Of a DNA stretch of 62,361 nt, positions 8,393 to 17,790 are shown in pieces. The translations under genes and the position numbers were made by a program. Source of the stretch: JAITMY01 sp031549685 (GTDB taxonomy: Bacteria; Bacteroidota; Bacteroidia; Bacteroidales; UBA932); the NCBI GenBank assembly GCA_031549685.1, contig JAVBPG010000034.1, positions 1-62,361 on the forward strand, written 5' to 3'. The notes under the pieces are model-generated. The model was not told the DNA's origin, searched no databases, and saw nothing but the letters and a program-made list of their open reading frames with translations. Within the stretch, counting starts at the first letter, position 1, and each line of letters begins with the position of its first letter.

Positions 8393-8426
8393 AAGGGCTT
8401 TTGTAAAAAGTTAGCTCATGGAGGTC

Positions 8427-8455
8427 TTGGCGTGAAGTAATCTTTGCTATTTTTG
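8427..8455 (+). promoter_or_regulatory. Predicted Bacteroidetes promoter for the M16 protease gene
   Basis: A -7 box TATTTTTG lies at 8448-8455, with TTG at 8427-8429, about 18 bases apart. Transcription would begin about 35-40 bases before the chosen ATG at 8501. The match is fair but the -33 element is weak. Confidence 0.4.
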
Positions 8456-8500
8456 TTATTCCTTTTTTTTTTGAAGAAAAAATTAATCAACACTATTTTT

Positions 8501-11401
8501 ATGAAAAAGATTTTCTCGTTTCTGATGCTGTCGCTGGTGGTTGTTTCCGCTTGGGGCAAGGACTACAAGTACGAAGTTGCGCCCAACGACCCGCTCAAGG
8601 CGCGCATCTACACGCTCGACAACGGCCTGAAGGTGTACCTGAGCGCCTACCATGATGAGCCGCGCATTCAAACCTTTGTTGTTGTTCGTGTAGGCGGTAA
8701 GAATGACCCCGCCGAAACCACCGGCCTGGCGCACTACTTTGAGCACCTCATGTTCAAGGGCACGTCCAACTTTGGTACCTCCGACTACAGCAAGGAAAAG
8801 CCCCTGCTGGATCAAATAGAAAGCCTGTTTGAGGCGTACCGCAGCACCACCGACGAGCAGCAGCGCAAGGCTATTTATCGCCAGATCGACAGCGTTTCGG
8901 GGCTGGCAGCGCACTACGCTATCCCCAACGAGTACGATAAGCTGATGACGGCCATAGGCTCGTCGGGCACCAACGCCTGGACATCAACCGATGCCACCAA
9001 CTACGTGGAAAATATTCCCTCGAACCAGCTCGAAAACTGGGCTAAAATACAGCTCGAGCGCTTCTCGAATCCCGTGATTCGCCTTTTCCACACCGAGCTC
9101 GAAACGGTGTACGAGGAAAAAAACATGTCGCTTACCAACGATGGCCGCAAGATGTACGAGGCTATGCTGTCCGGCCTTTTCCCGCACCACCCGTACGGAA
9201 CGCAAACCGTGCTGGGCACACAGGAGCACCTCAAAAATCCTTCGATAACCAACATCAAAAAATACTTTGAAACCTACTACGTGCCCAACAATATGGCCGT
9301 TGTAATGTCGGGCGATTTTAACCCCGACGAGGCCATTAAAGTAATCGATAAGTATTTGGGGCAGCTTAAGAGCAAGCCCGTGCCACCCCTGCACCTGCCC
9401 AAGGAGGAGGAGAAGATGAACGCCGTGGTTGAAAAAACGGTTTACGGCCCCGATGCCGAAAATATTGCCATAGGCTTCCGCTTCGGCGGCGCCGCCAGCG
9501 CCGATGCCGATATGCTCAAGCTGCTTGACATGGTGCTCATGAACGGCAAGGCAGGGCTTATTGACCTCAACATTTTGCAAAAGCAAAAGCTGCTCAGCGC
9601 ATCGAGCAGCGTGATGGATTTGGTGGACTACCAGGGCCTGCTGCTGCGCGCCACGCCCAAGAAGGGGCAAACGCTTGACGATGCCAAGGCGCTGCTGCTC
9701 GAGCAGCTCGACAGGCTGAAGAAGGGCGAGTTTGAGGAATGGCTGCTCAAGGCAGTAATAACAGACTTTAAGCGCATGACCATTCAGGGAACCGAGAGCA
9801 ACGACGCGCGCGCATACGCTATGCTGGGCTCATTTGTTGACGATGTGGCGTGGAAGGACGAGGTGGAGGAAGTTGACCGCCTGTCGAAAATTACCAAGCA
9901 GCAGCTGGTGCAGTTTGCCAACGAGCGTCTGGGCAACGGCTACGTGGTGGTGTACAAGCGCACCGGCAAAGACCCCAACGAGCTGAAAATAGATAAGCCC
10001 GAAATTACGCCCATACAAATGAACCGCGATGCCGAGAGCAAATTCCTGGTGGATATAAAGGAGTCGAAGGTTACGCCCGTGGCCCCTGTTTTCCTGGACT
10101 TCAAAAAAGATTTGAGCGTGCTGAAAACAAAAAAAACGGGCGTGGAGATGCTTTACAAGCGCAACGTGGAGAACGTGCTCTTTGACCTGCTCTACGTGTT
10201 CAACATGGGCGCCAACAACGATAAGGTGCTGCCGCTGGCCGTATCGTACCTCAAGTATTTGGGCACCGACAAGTACACGGCCGAGCAGCTCAAGGAGGAG
10301 TTTTACAAGCTGGGATGCGCCTTTAGCGTGTCCTCATCGTCGGAGCGCGTGTACGTGAGCCTTAACGGCTTGAGCGAAAATATGGAGAAGGCGCTGCAGC
10401 TGTTTGAGCACCTGCTGGCCAACGCCAAGGTAAACGTTGACGCCTACAGCAACCTGGTGGAGGATATGCTGAAGGCGCGCGGCAACGCCAAGCTCAACCA
10501 GCGCGCCAACTACAGCATGCTGGTATCGTACGGCACCTACGGCGCGTTTTCGCCCTCAACCAACATTGTGTCCGAGCAGGAGCTGAAGCAGCAAAATCCG
10601 CAGGTGTTGGTTGATAAAGCGCTTGCGCTGACATCGTACAAGCACCGTATTTTCTACTACGGCCCCATGAAGAGCGCCGAGGTTACAGCCATGATGGACA
10701 AGTACCACAAGGTGCCGAAAACGCTGAACGAGCTGCCTGCTGAGGCCAACTTTGTGGAGCAGCCCACCAAGACAAGCAAGGTACTTTTTGCCAACTACGA
10801 GGCCAAGCAAATATACCTGAGCATGCTCGCAAAGCTGGGCTCGTACGATAAGTCGCTGGTGCCTATTGCCACGCTTTACAACGAGTATTTTGGCGGAAGC
10901 ATGAACGCTATTGTATTTCAGGAAATGCGCGAGGCACGGGGCTTAGCCTATTCGGCCAGCGCCTACTACTCCATGCCGGCGCGCTTGGATAGGGCTACCT
11001 ACATGCGCACCTTCATTGCCACGCAAACCGACAAAATGGGCGATGCTGTAACGGCTTTCAACACTATTTTGAACGACATGCCCGAGTCGCAGCCCGCGTT
11101 TAAGCTGGCGCAGGACGGCATAATTCAGCGCCTGCGCACGGAGCGCATTACCAAGTCCGGTGTGCTGTGGGCCTACGATGCCGCGCAGAAGCTGGGATTG
11201 GACTACGATATTCGCCGCGACATTTTTGACAAGGTGCCCGCCTTTACGCTTACCGATGTGAGGAATTTTCAGCAAACGCACGTAAAAAATCTTCCGTACA
11301 CCTACTGTATTTTGGGCGACGAAAAAACGATTGATTTTGATAAAATGGCCACCTTCGGCCCCATCGAAAAGTTGACGCAAGAACAAATTTTTGGGTACTA
11401 A
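8501..11401 (+). CDS. Periplasmic M16 zinc peptidase (two-repeat form)
   Basis: A 966-residue metallopeptidase of the M16 (pitrilysin/PqqL-like) family with a signal peptide (residues 1-19), so probably periplasmic. The inverted zinc motif HYFEH is at residues 78-82, and the downstream glutamate lies in LETVYEEKN. The first half holds the active M16 domain. The second half contains another M16-like pair, including GGSMNAIVFQEMREARGLAYSASA, which is usual for the inactive structural repeat. I chose ATG 8501 because it starts a clean signal peptide; an upstream in-frame start adds only a phenylalanine/leucine-rich tail. The substrate is unknown. Confidence 0.88.
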   Translation: MKKIFSFLMLSLVVVSAWGKDYKYEVAPNDPLKARIYTLDNGLKVYLSAYHDEPRIQTFVVVRVGGKNDPAETTGLAHYFEHLMFKGTSNFGTSDYSKEKPLLDQIESLFEAYRSTTDEQQRKAIYRQIDSVSGLAAHYAIPNEYDKLMTAIGSSGTNAWTSTDATNYVENIPSNQLENWAKIQLERFSNPVIRLFHTELETVYEEKNMSLTNDGRKMYEAMLSGLFPHHPYGTQTVLGTQEHLKNPSITNIKKYFETYYVPNNMAVVMSGDFNPDEAIKVIDKYLGQLKSKPVPPLHLPKEEEKMNAVVEKTVYGPDAENIAIGFRFGGAASADADMLKLLDMVLMNGKAGLIDLNILQKQKLLSASSSVMDLVDYQGLLLRATPKKGQTLDDAKALLLEQLDRLKKGEFEEWLLKAVITDFKRMTIQGTESNDARAYAMLGSFVDDVAWKDEVEEVDRLSKITKQQLVQFANERLGNGYVVVYKRTGKDPNELKIDKPEITPIQMNRDAESKFLVDIKESKVTPVAPVFLDFKKDLSVLKTKKTGVEMLYKRNVENVLFDLLYVFNMGANNDKVLPLAVSYLKYLGTDKYTAEQLKEEFYKLGCAFSVSSSSERVYVSLNGLSENMEKALQLFEHLLANAKVNVDAYSNLVEDMLKARGNAKLNQRANYSMLVSYGTYGAFSPSTNIVSEQELKQQNPQVLVDKALALTSYKHRIFYYGPMKSAEVTAMMDKYHKVPKTLNELPAEANFVEQPTKTSKVLFANYEAKQIYLSMLAKLGSYDKSLVPIATLYNEYFGGSMNAIVFQEMREARGLAYSASAYYSMPARLDRATYMRTFIATQTDKMGDAVTAFNTILNDMPESQPAFKLAQDGIIQRLRTERITKSGVLWAYDAAQKLGLDYDIRRDIFDKVPAFTLTDVRNFQQTHVKNLPYTYCILGDEKTIDFDKMATFGPIEKLTQEQIFGY

Positions 11402-11551
11402 CTGCTTTAATTATTCGGAATTGTTAATTAAGTATAGATTTTACCATAAAAAATCACGAGGATTTGCAACAAAAATAAACACACAAATTTGTTAATCTGT
11501 TTCATTTTTTTTGAAAATCAAGATGCTGTGCAAAATTTCTATCACCGTTTT

Positions 11552-11634
11552 ATAGACAGGATTGGCTTCGCCGAGCTGGCGGTTTACAAAATTTACAGGA
11601 TGTCTTTCATGTTAATCTTGTAAATCCTGTCTAT
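11552..11634. repeat. Inverted repeat in the spacer before comEC
   Basis: Arms atagacaggatt (11552-11563) and aatcctgtctat (11623-11634) are exact inverse complements. Further copies of acaggat and tgtaaat lie between them. The 293-base spacer (11402-11694) is otherwise AT-rich and holds no gene. It may act as a terminator for the protease gene or be a dispersed palindrome. Confidence 0.5.
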
Positions 11635-11694
11635 ATCTATACTTTATTACCAATGCCAATTATTCATTATCAATTATTCATTATTAATTGGTAA

Positions 11695-13806
11695 ATGCGC
11701 TACTCCGAAATTATCGAAGATTTGCGCTCGGTGCCATTTGTACGGCTGTTTTTGCCGTTGGCTGCCGGAATAATTTTTCAAGCCAAAGTATTTGCTGTAA
11801 AGCCAAGCGCCGTTTTTGTGTGCTTGGCTTTACTTGTGCTTATGCCGGTGGCGGCTAAGCTGCTTGCCTCGTATGCGCGCCGCTGGTGCTTTGGTTTGCT
11901 TGCTTACGCTTTCCTGTTTTTTGTGGGCGTCGCTTTGGTGCAAAATCTCAAATCGGAAAGCGCCTACCCTGTGGGGAAAAATATTTTTGTAGAGGCTGTT
12001 GTTAACGACGAGCCCTCGGTGGGTGCTCGTTTTACCAAGTGTAGCGTAACCGCTACCGCCTACCAGGATAGCTTGGGCGAGTGGCGTTGCGCCAAGGAAA
12101 AAATGATTATCTACCTGCGCAACGATAGCTCCAAAGCCATGCCGTGCATGGGTGACAAGCTGCTGGCAAGGCTCAAGTTGAGCCCTGTGCCTACGGCAAA
12201 AAATCCCTATGAGTTTGACTACGGCGCCTACCTGCGGCAGCATCAAATTTTTGTGAGCGCATTTGCCAACGCCGACAGCTACGTGCTGCTCAGCAGCAAC
12301 CATGCGCGAGTTTGGGAAATTTTCCCCAAGCTGGTAAGCCACAAGCTGCTCTCCTACTTCTCGCAGCAGGGCGTGGAGGGCGATGAGCTGGCCGTTTTGC
12401 AGGCGCTTACCATTGGCGACAAGTCGTTGCTCGATAGCGACCTTAAGCAGCTGTACATGGATACGGGGGCCATGCATATCCTGGCGGTCTCGGGTATGCA
12501 TGTGGGCATCATAAGCATGATACTTGGCTGGTTGCTTGTTTTTATGGAAAAGCGCAAGCATGGCAAGGTCGTGCGGGGTGTGCTCGTGCTCATTTTTATT
12601 TGGCTCTACTCGCTGGTAGCCGGGCTTGGTCCATCTATACTGCGTGCTACCATTATGTTTTCGGTGGTTACGGTGGGCAGCATGTTTAGCCGCCATACCA
12701 GCACCTACAACTCGCTTGCCTTCTCGGCGTTTCTGCTGTGCCTGCTCGACCCGTACTGCCTGTTCGATGCCGGATTTCAGCTGTCGTACGTGGCGGTGCT
12801 CTCCATCGTGTTTTTTTATCCCTATGTATACCGCCTGCTGCACTTCAGGCGCTGGATATTCGACTCGGCCTGGTCGTTGGTGGCGGTGGCCATAGCGGCC
12901 AACATCGGCACCTTCCCGGTAACCGTATACCTTTTTCACCAGTTCCCCGTGCACTTTATTCTTACCAACGTGCTGGCCACGCTTCCCACCATGGCGGCCA
13001 TGGGCGGATTTGTGGCCTCGCTGATTTTCCTGATTATTCCGATTCCCTACGTAGGCTGGTTCTTTGCCAAGTTCACGGGTTACAGCATTTGGGCGCTCAA
13101 CGCCTCCATTCGCCTTACCGATAGCCTGCCGTTTTCGCGCGTTGAAGCGCTATGGATAACATCGTTGCAGGCGTGGCTGCTGCTGGCCTGTATTACCCTG
13201 CTGGCATTTTTTATGTGGACAAAAAGAACAAAACTTTTTGTGTGCTCGCTGGCGCTGCTGGTGGCCTTTCTTGCCTTGCGTGTTGCCAATAAAATTGAGC
13301 AATCGCAGCAAAAGGTAATGGCCGTGTACAGCGTCAAAAATACCTCGCTTGCCGTTTTTGTGGATGGCCGCAGCGGTTTTGCGCTGTGCGATAGCGCCGA
13401 TTTTGGAAGCAACTTCGACTTCAACACCAAAAACCACCTGGCCAGCCTTGGCTTTTCGGGGCTCAAGGCCTTGGAAAAGGTCTCCCTCCGGCAGGCGGCC
13501 GCCGGGGAGCTGGAGGATAAAAATATTTGTAGGGGCTTTGTGGGCTTTGCCGGTAGGACGATAAAATTTGTGTGCGATGAGCCGCTCTGTCGCCCGCGCG
13601 AGCTCCTGCCTGTGGACTACCTTATCCTAACCGCAGAGTGCAAGCTGAGCGCCCCGCAGCTGCTGCAAATGTACCATCCGCAGCAGGTAGTTATAGATGC
13701 TTCGGTGCCTGCACGTGAGGCATCGCGCTTTATGCGCCAGCTATCCGAGCGCGGCATTCCCTGCCATAGCGCCCGCAACGATGGCGCTTTTGTTCAACAT
13801 TTTTAG
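11695..13806 (+). CDS. comEC: ComEC/Rec2-family DNA uptake channel protein
   Basis: The 703-residue membrane protein belongs to the ComEC family, which carries single-stranded DNA across the inner membrane during natural transformation. N-terminal membrane segments and a soluble DUF4131-like region come first. The competence core follows, with AMHILAVSGMHVGIISM near residue 265 and about ten membrane segments. After about residue 520 the tail is only a divergent remnant of the metallo-hydrolase domain, with no visible HxHxDH motif; this shorter form is common in Bacteroidetes. Competence in this organism is not shown, since no other com genes are in view. Confidence 0.85.
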   Translation: MRYSEIIEDLRSVPFVRLFLPLAAGIIFQAKVFAVKPSAVFVCLALLVLMPVAAKLLASYARRWCFGLLAYAFLFFVGVALVQNLKSESAYPVGKNIFVEAVVNDEPSVGARFTKCSVTATAYQDSLGEWRCAKEKMIIYLRNDSSKAMPCMGDKLLARLKLSPVPTAKNPYEFDYGAYLRQHQIFVSAFANADSYVLLSSNHARVWEIFPKLVSHKLLSYFSQQGVEGDELAVLQALTIGDKSLLDSDLKQLYMDTGAMHILAVSGMHVGIISMILGWLLVFMEKRKHGKVVRGVLVLIFIWLYSLVAGLGPSILRATIMFSVVTVGSMFSRHTSTYNSLAFSAFLLCLLDPYCLFDAGFQLSYVAVLSIVFFYPYVYRLLHFRRWIFDSAWSLVAVAIAANIGTFPVTVYLFHQFPVHFILTNVLATLPTMAAMGGFVASLIFLIIPIPYVGWFFAKFTGYSIWALNASIRLTDSLPFSRVEALWITSLQAWLLLACITLLAFFMWTKRTKLFVCSLALLVAFLALRVANKIEQSQQKVMAVYSVKNTSLAVFVDGRSGFALCDSADFGSNFDFNTKNHLASLGFSGLKALEKVSLRQAAAGELEDKNICRGFVGFAGRTIKFVCDEPLCRPRELLPVDYLILTAECKLSAPQLLQMYHPQQVVIDASVPAREASRFMRQLSERGIPCHSARNDGAFVQHF

Positions 13807-13827
13807 CCGTATAAAAGCAAAATTTTA

Positions 13828-13835
13828 TATCTTTG
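13828..13835 (+). promoter_or_regulatory. Predicted -7 box for lemA
   Basis: TATCTTTG matches the Bacteroidetes -7 consensus TAnnTTTG and lies 26 bases before the lemA ATG, just after the comEC stop. A convincing -33 box was not seen. Confidence 0.4.
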
Positions 13836-13861
13836 CCAATTATCATAATGACAGCTGTAAA

Positions 13862-14443
13862 ATGAAAACATTGAAAATCCTTACGCTTGCCGTTTTTGCA
13901 AGCTTCTTCTTGTCATCGTGCGCCTACTACAACAAGCCTGTAACCATGCAGGAAAAGGTGGATGCCGCCTGGGCCCAGGTGCAAAACCAGTACCAGCGCC
14001 GCGCCGATCTTATTCCCAACCTGGTTGAAACGGTGAAGGGCTACGCCAAGCACGAGCAGCAAACGCTCGAAGGCGTGATGGAGGCGCGCGCCAGGGCAAC
14101 GCAAGTTACCATCAACCCCGATAAGCTCGACGAGGCTTCGCTCAAAAAATACCAGGCTGCGCAGGGCGAAATTTCCTCGGCGCTCAGCCGCCTGATGGCC
14201 GTGGCCGAAAATTACCCCAACCTCAAGGCCAACCAAAACTTTTTGGAGCTGCAGGCCCAGCTCGAGGGAACGGAGAACAGGATAGCCGTGGAGCGCCGCA
14301 ACTTCAACGAGGCTGCGCGTGAGTACAACACTTACATTCGCCGCTTTCCGGCCAACATTTTTGCCGGTATGTTCGGTTTCGAGAAAAAGGCCTACTTTGA
14401 GGCCGAGCCCGGAGCCGAAAAAGCGCCTGAGGTAAAGTTTTAG
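13862..14443 (+). CDS. lemA: LemA family lipoprotein
   Basis: The 193-residue protein starts with a lipoprotein signal ending at LSSC (acceptor Cys20), so it is probably anchored to a membrane facing the periplasm. The family hallmark NQYQRRADLIPNLVETVKGY is at about residues 44-63, followed by long helical segments and the YNTYIRRFPAN motif. LemA function is not settled. It is commonly paired with a TPM-domain protein, as here, where the next gene follows after 192 bases that hold a repeat. I chose the ATG at 13862 because it gives a clean lipobox; the longer frame overlaps comEC. Confidence 0.9.
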   Translation: MKTLKILTLAVFASFFLSSCAYYNKPVTMQEKVDAAWAQVQNQYQRRADLIPNLVETVKGYAKHEQQTLEGVMEARARATQVTINPDKLDEASLKKYQAAQGEISSALSRLMAVAENYPNLKANQNFLELQAQLEGTENRIAVERRNFNEAAREYNTYIRRFPANIFAGMFGFEKKAYFEAEPGAEKAPEVKF

Positions 14444-14462
14444 TTAAGTCGTTAATCCAAAG

Positions 14463-14569
14463 GCGTCATTGCGAGGAGCCCGCCCGGACGGGCAGGGAAC
14501 GACGAAGCAATCTACTGGTTGCGCCTTGGCGCAAATAAAAAGATTGCCGCGCTTCGCTCGCAATGACGC
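14463..14569. repeat. Dispersed palindromic repeat between lemA and the TPM gene
   Basis: The ends gcgtcattgcgag and ctcgcaatgacgc form an exact inverted pair around about 80 bases, which include an internal cgcccggacgggc palindrome and gcgccttggcgc. The same type of end recurs at 50811-50946. It is non-coding and may be a small mobile palindrome. Confidence 0.65.
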
Positions 14570-14635
14570 TCTTGCTTAAAGCTCAATGTTATAGTCTCGC
14601 CAAGGCGAGGTTTTGGGGTTAAATACGCTTACTCA

Positions 14636-15403
14636 ATGAAAAAAATTATTCTTTTTATATCTCTGTTGGTTTCGCTGTCGGGCGTGGCGCAAACGCTGCC
14701 GCAGCCTATGCAGCCGCCACGGCTGGTCAACGATTTTACCGGCCTGCTGTCATCGCACGAGCAGTCGCTGCTTGAGCGCAAGCTGCGCGATTTTCAGGAT
14801 GCCACCTCTACGCAAATTTACATTATTACCATTGCCAATACCGATGGCTACACGCTTGCGCAGCTTTCGCCCGAGTTTTTTAAAGCTTGGGGCATTGGCC
14901 AAAAGGATAAGAACAACGGTGTGCTTATTTTAATCAAGCCCAAGACCGCTGAGGGGCACGGCGATGTGTTTATCGGCACGGGCTACGGCCTGGAGGGCGC
15001 CCTGCCCGATGCCTACTGCAAGCGCATTATTGAGCAGTTTATTATACCGCACTTCCGCAGCAACGAATTTTACACCGGCATTGACAAGGCCGTGAGCGCC
15101 ATCATGACCTACACGGCGGGTGAGTACAAGTCCAACGAAAGGCCGATGCAAAGGCCGAGCGCCTTGATACCCATACTCATTTTGATTATACTGGTGGTTG
15201 TTTTTTACAAGGGGCGCAAGCATGGCGGCGGCAACGATAAGAACAAGAACGGACGAAACTGCGGCATATTCTTTCTGCCCTTCTTCTTTGGCGGCGGCAG
15301 CGGTCATGGCGGGTCCTACAAGGGAGGCTCGTTCGGCGGCGGTAGCTTTGGCGGTGGCGGCGGTGGCCTGTCGGGCGGCGGCGGCGCCGGTGGCCGCTGG
15401 TAG
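14636..15403 (+). CDS. TPM-domain protein with a glycine-rich tail
   Basis: The 255-residue protein has a signal peptide (residues 1-19) and a TPM/YgcG-type domain at about 28-160, beginning VNDFTGLLSSHEQSLLERKL. One membrane segment follows near 180-196, and a long glycine/serine-rich tail ends the protein. This order is typical of Psb32/YgcG-like proteins, which sit in the membrane with the domain outside the cytoplasm. It pairs with the upstream LemA lipoprotein, a recurrent association in many phyla with no settled function. A strong hairpin terminator follows the stop. Confidence 0.87.
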   Translation: MKKIILFISLLVSLSGVAQTLPQPMQPPRLVNDFTGLLSSHEQSLLERKLRDFQDATSTQIYIITIANTDGYTLAQLSPEFFKAWGIGQKDKNNGVLILIKPKTAEGHGDVFIGTGYGLEGALPDAYCKRIIEQFIIPHFRSNEFYTGIDKAVSAIMTYTAGEYKSNERPMQRPSALIPILILIILVVVFYKGRKHGGGNDKNKNGRNCGIFFLPFFFGGGSGHGGSYKGGSFGGGSFGGGGGGLSGGGGAGGRW

Positions 15404-15420
15404 AAAAGCAGGATACAATA

Positions 15421-15447
15421 AAAATCCCCGTAAGGTAATCTTGCGGG
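15421..15447 (+). terminator. Rho-independent terminator after the TPM gene
   Basis: The hairpin aaaatccccg / cggggattttt with a 10-base loop and a T-run lies 17 bases after the TPM stop. Because of the A-run on the other side it could also serve the convergent DUF2490 gene. Confidence 0.8.
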
Positions 15448-15489
15448 GATTTTTTCTATCTGTCGCGCTACGAGCTTGTGGTGGTACCT

Positions 15490-16281
15490 TTACTTGCTTT
15501 CGCTGCTCGACGTTGGCAGCAGGTGCTTTTTAGCAAACTTTTTTAGGTTCGGAAAAAGGTTGTTGAACGTAATGTTCAGCTGAAGGGCATTGTAAACCTC
15601 GTCCCGGCTGCTACGCGGCAAGAACTCGTTCACGTACGTCAGCTCTACCTGCAGGTCGTCGGTAAAGGCGTAGCCCAATCCGGCGGTAAACCTGTTCCTG
15701 TCAAAAAACTGCGAGCCGGTTATATCGCTCTTGGTTTTAAAAAACACCTCCTCCGATGCTATAGCGTAGAACACGCCCTCGCGTATAATCTGGCTGTTGA
15801 TGGGGTAGAGTAGCCTGATTTGCTCGCGCAGGCGGAATACCACCCCGAAGTTCTCCTCTTTGAAAAGATTCCTATTCTCAACCCTTGTGCGCGACGAAAG
15901 CGTGTAGCCAACCTTGTGAAAGTAGTAAATTCCCTGTAGCGCCAACCGTATTTCGGGCAGCAGGTACTGGTTTATGGCGGGCACATCGCGGTTGTAAAAG
16001 TAGGCGCCAAAGAATGAAAATTTCCAGCGCGAGCTGAAGTAGTAGTGTGCCCATGCGCGGCCGTACAGCTGTGCGTTGTAGCGAAAGATACCATCGAGCT
16101 GGTTGGCCGATGCCGACCACACGTCGCCGAAGTTCAGCTCGGTTGACCAGCGCGACCCCAGCGGGCGGGTAAGCGCTATCTCATTCCAGAACTGGGCGTA
16201 TGAATCGCTTTGCGCTTGCGTGGTGTTGGGGTGCAAAACCAGCGCCAGCAGCACTACTATTACGTAGCGGGTAGGCCTCAT
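15490..16281 (-). CDS. DUF2490 family outer-membrane beta-barrel protein
   Basis: The 263-residue protein has a signal peptide ending near TTQAQS and then about twelve amphipathic strands with many aromatic residues at strand ends, typical of an outer-membrane barrel. FWNEIALTRPLGSRWSTELN near the N-terminus and the closing DVEYNALQL-like strand (written EVYNALQLNITFNNLF here) fit DUF2490. Its function is unknown. An in-frame TTG at 16290 would add three residues, but the ATG at 16281 is preferred. It faces the TPM gene tail to tail. Confidence 0.8.
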   Translation of the reverse strand: MRPTRYVIVVLLALVLHPNTTQAQSDSYAQFWNEIALTRPLGSRWSTELNFGDVWSASANQLDGIFRYNAQLYGRAWAHYYFSSRWKFSFFGAYFYNRDVPAINQYLLPEIRLALQGIYYFHKVGYTLSSRTRVENRNLFKEENFGVVFRLREQIRLLYPINSQIIREGVFYAIASEEVFFKTKSDITGSQFFDRNRFTAGLGYAFTDDLQVELTYVNEFLPRSSRDEVYNALQLNITFNNLFPNLKKFAKKHLLPTSSSESK

Positions 16282-16382
16282 TGGTTCCAAAGTTTAAAAA
16301 CACGGTAAAGATAACGCTATTTTTTTAAAAAAATATTTACAAAAAATTATTTAATGTTGTGAATGTGAAATTGTTATAAATG

Positions 16383-16413
16383 TTGCAGGAGGCTATTTTT
16401 ATGGCTAAATTTG
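16383..16413 (+). promoter_or_regulatory. Predicted Bacteroidetes promoter
   Basis: TTG at 16383-16385 and the -7 box TAAATTTG at 16406-16413 are 20 bases apart, matching the expected spacing. It sits 27 bases before the next ATG, in an AT-rich spacer between divergent genes. Confidence 0.5.
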
Positions 16414-16439
16414 CAAACTAACAAATAGATAGCAATGCC

Positions 16440-16937
16440 ATGAAAAAGATAAAAATAATTTTACCGCTACTTTTACTGCTTGCGTCGGCAGGCCTGGCCG
16501 TGGCGCAGTGCGACGTTCGCCAGCGCATAATGCCCGATGGTTCGATGTACAGCTACGTGGCGCCCGTGCTGCTTTACCAAACTTCCGAGCGCATGCTGCA
16601 GGGCGGAGTAATGACCGATGGCGAAAACTACTTTCTCGAGCTGCGCGTTACGCCCAAGCTGGCCTCCAAGCCCGATAAGGCTAACCTTACGCTAAGATTG
16701 AGCAACCGGCAGTCCTATAAGCTGGACATGTTCGATATGCGCACCTCGGCCAACGATTCTTCGCTGGTAATGACTTTTCTTTTGCCAAAAAACAAGGTCG
16801 AAGACTTTGCAAAGAATGAGGTTGACCGCGTGGAAATTATTTACGACCAGCAGAGCAGCACCGATAACGTATACACCCTCAAGCTGCACAGGGCGCTTAT
16901 TAGGGAGCACTTGGCTTGCCTAAAGAGCAAGAAGTAG
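16440..16937 (+). CDS. Secreted protein of unknown function
   Basis: The 165-residue protein has a signal peptide (residues 1-22, LLASAGLAVAQ). The mature part is mostly predicted beta strand with two cysteines: one right after the signal peptide (CDVRQR) and one near the C-terminus (LACLKSKK). I recognise no family. It has its own likely promoter and lies 40 bases before the FAH-family gene, so the two may share a transcript. Confidence 0.7.
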   Translation: MKKIKIILPLLLLLASAGLAVAQCDVRQRIMPDGSMYSYVAPVLLYQTSERMLQGGVMTDGENYFLELRVTPKLASKPDKANLTLRLSNRQSYKLDMFDMRTSANDSSLVMTFLLPKNKVEDFAKNEVDRVEIIYDQQSSTDNVYTLKLHRALIREHLACLKSKK

Positions 16938-16977
16938 AAGTTTTTTCAACAAAAGGATTTGCATACCATAAATTCGC

Positions 16978-17592
16978 ATGAAAATAATTTGCATCGGGCA
17001 TAACTACGCCGAGCACAACAGGGAGCTCTTTGGCGGTTACGAGGGCGACCCCGTGTTTTTTATGAAGCCCGATACCGCGCTTTTGCGCAACAACCAGCCG
17101 CTGTACTACCCAAAGTTTACCAAAGATTTGCAGTACGAGGTGGAGCTGGTGCTGCGCATAGGCAAGCTGGGGCGCGCCGTAAGCGAGCGCTTTGCGCATC
17201 GCTACTTTTCCGAGATAGGGGTTGGTATTGACTTTACGGCGCGCGATGTGCAGCGCGAGTGCAAGCAAAAGGGGCTGCCGTGGGAGGCGTGCAAATCGTT
17301 TGACTACTCGGCGCCCGTAAGCCCCGAGTTTGTTGAAATAGCAAGCCTGCCCGATACTTCGGCTATAAAATTTTCGCTGGAGCTCAACGGGAAAACCGTG
17401 CAGCAGGGCTCCAGCGCCGATATGATTTTTGGCTTCAACCGCATAGTGTCGCACGTCTCGGGCTACGTTACGCTCAAAATGGGCGACCTCATTTTTACCG
17501 GCACGCCATCGGGGGTGGGCCCCGTGCAGGTGGGCGATGTGCTGGTGGCAAAGCTGGAGGGAAAGCCCATGCTGACGGTTGAAATCAGGTAG
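16978..17592 (+). CDS. Fumarylacetoacetate hydrolase (FAH) family protein
   Basis: This 204-residue single-domain FAH protein is probably a metal-dependent hydrolase, isomerase or decarboxylase of a small acyl-pyruvate or keto-diacid, acting in the cytoplasm. The start MKIICIGHNYAEHN is typical of the YcgM/FAHD1 branch. Metal-binding acidic residues lie in YEVELVLRIGK and GVGIDFTARDVQ, and the closing motif FTGTPSGVGPVQVGD is complete. The exact substrate cannot be read from the sequence. The compact length fits the family minimum. Confidence 0.9.
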   Translation: MKIICIGHNYAEHNRELFGGYEGDPVFFMKPDTALLRNNQPLYYPKFTKDLQYEVELVLRIGKLGRAVSERFAHRYFSEIGVGIDFTARDVQRECKQKGLPWEACKSFDYSAPVSPEFVEIASLPDTSAIKFSLELNGKTVQQGSSADMIFGFNRIVSHVSGYVTLKMGDLIFTGTPSGVGPVQVGDVLVAKLEGKPMLTVEIR

Positions 17593-17662
17593 TTAAAACA
17601 CTTTAACCTTGAGTTGTGCCCAAAAAGCGGTAAATTTAAAGTTTAAATTCTTGCGACAATGC

Positions 17663-17773
17663 TGTCCTTGCGGGCCCCGATAAGTCGGGATAAACTTTGA
17701 CCCGCAACCGAATTTATGAGTTCGGCGAAGCCAATCTCCCATTGTAAGATTCCGAATCAAGTTCGGAATGACA
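17663..17773. repeat. Dispersed palindromic repeat before nrnA
   Basis: This stretch has tgtccttgcggg and gacccgcaaccg, then gagttcggcgaagccaatc, and ends cgaatcaagttcggaatgaca. The phrase ttcggcgaagccaa recurs in the repeat at 38786-38882. It fills most of the spacer between the FAH gene and nrnA. Confidence 0.6.
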
Positions 17774-17790
17774 AATAAAGTAAAACGATT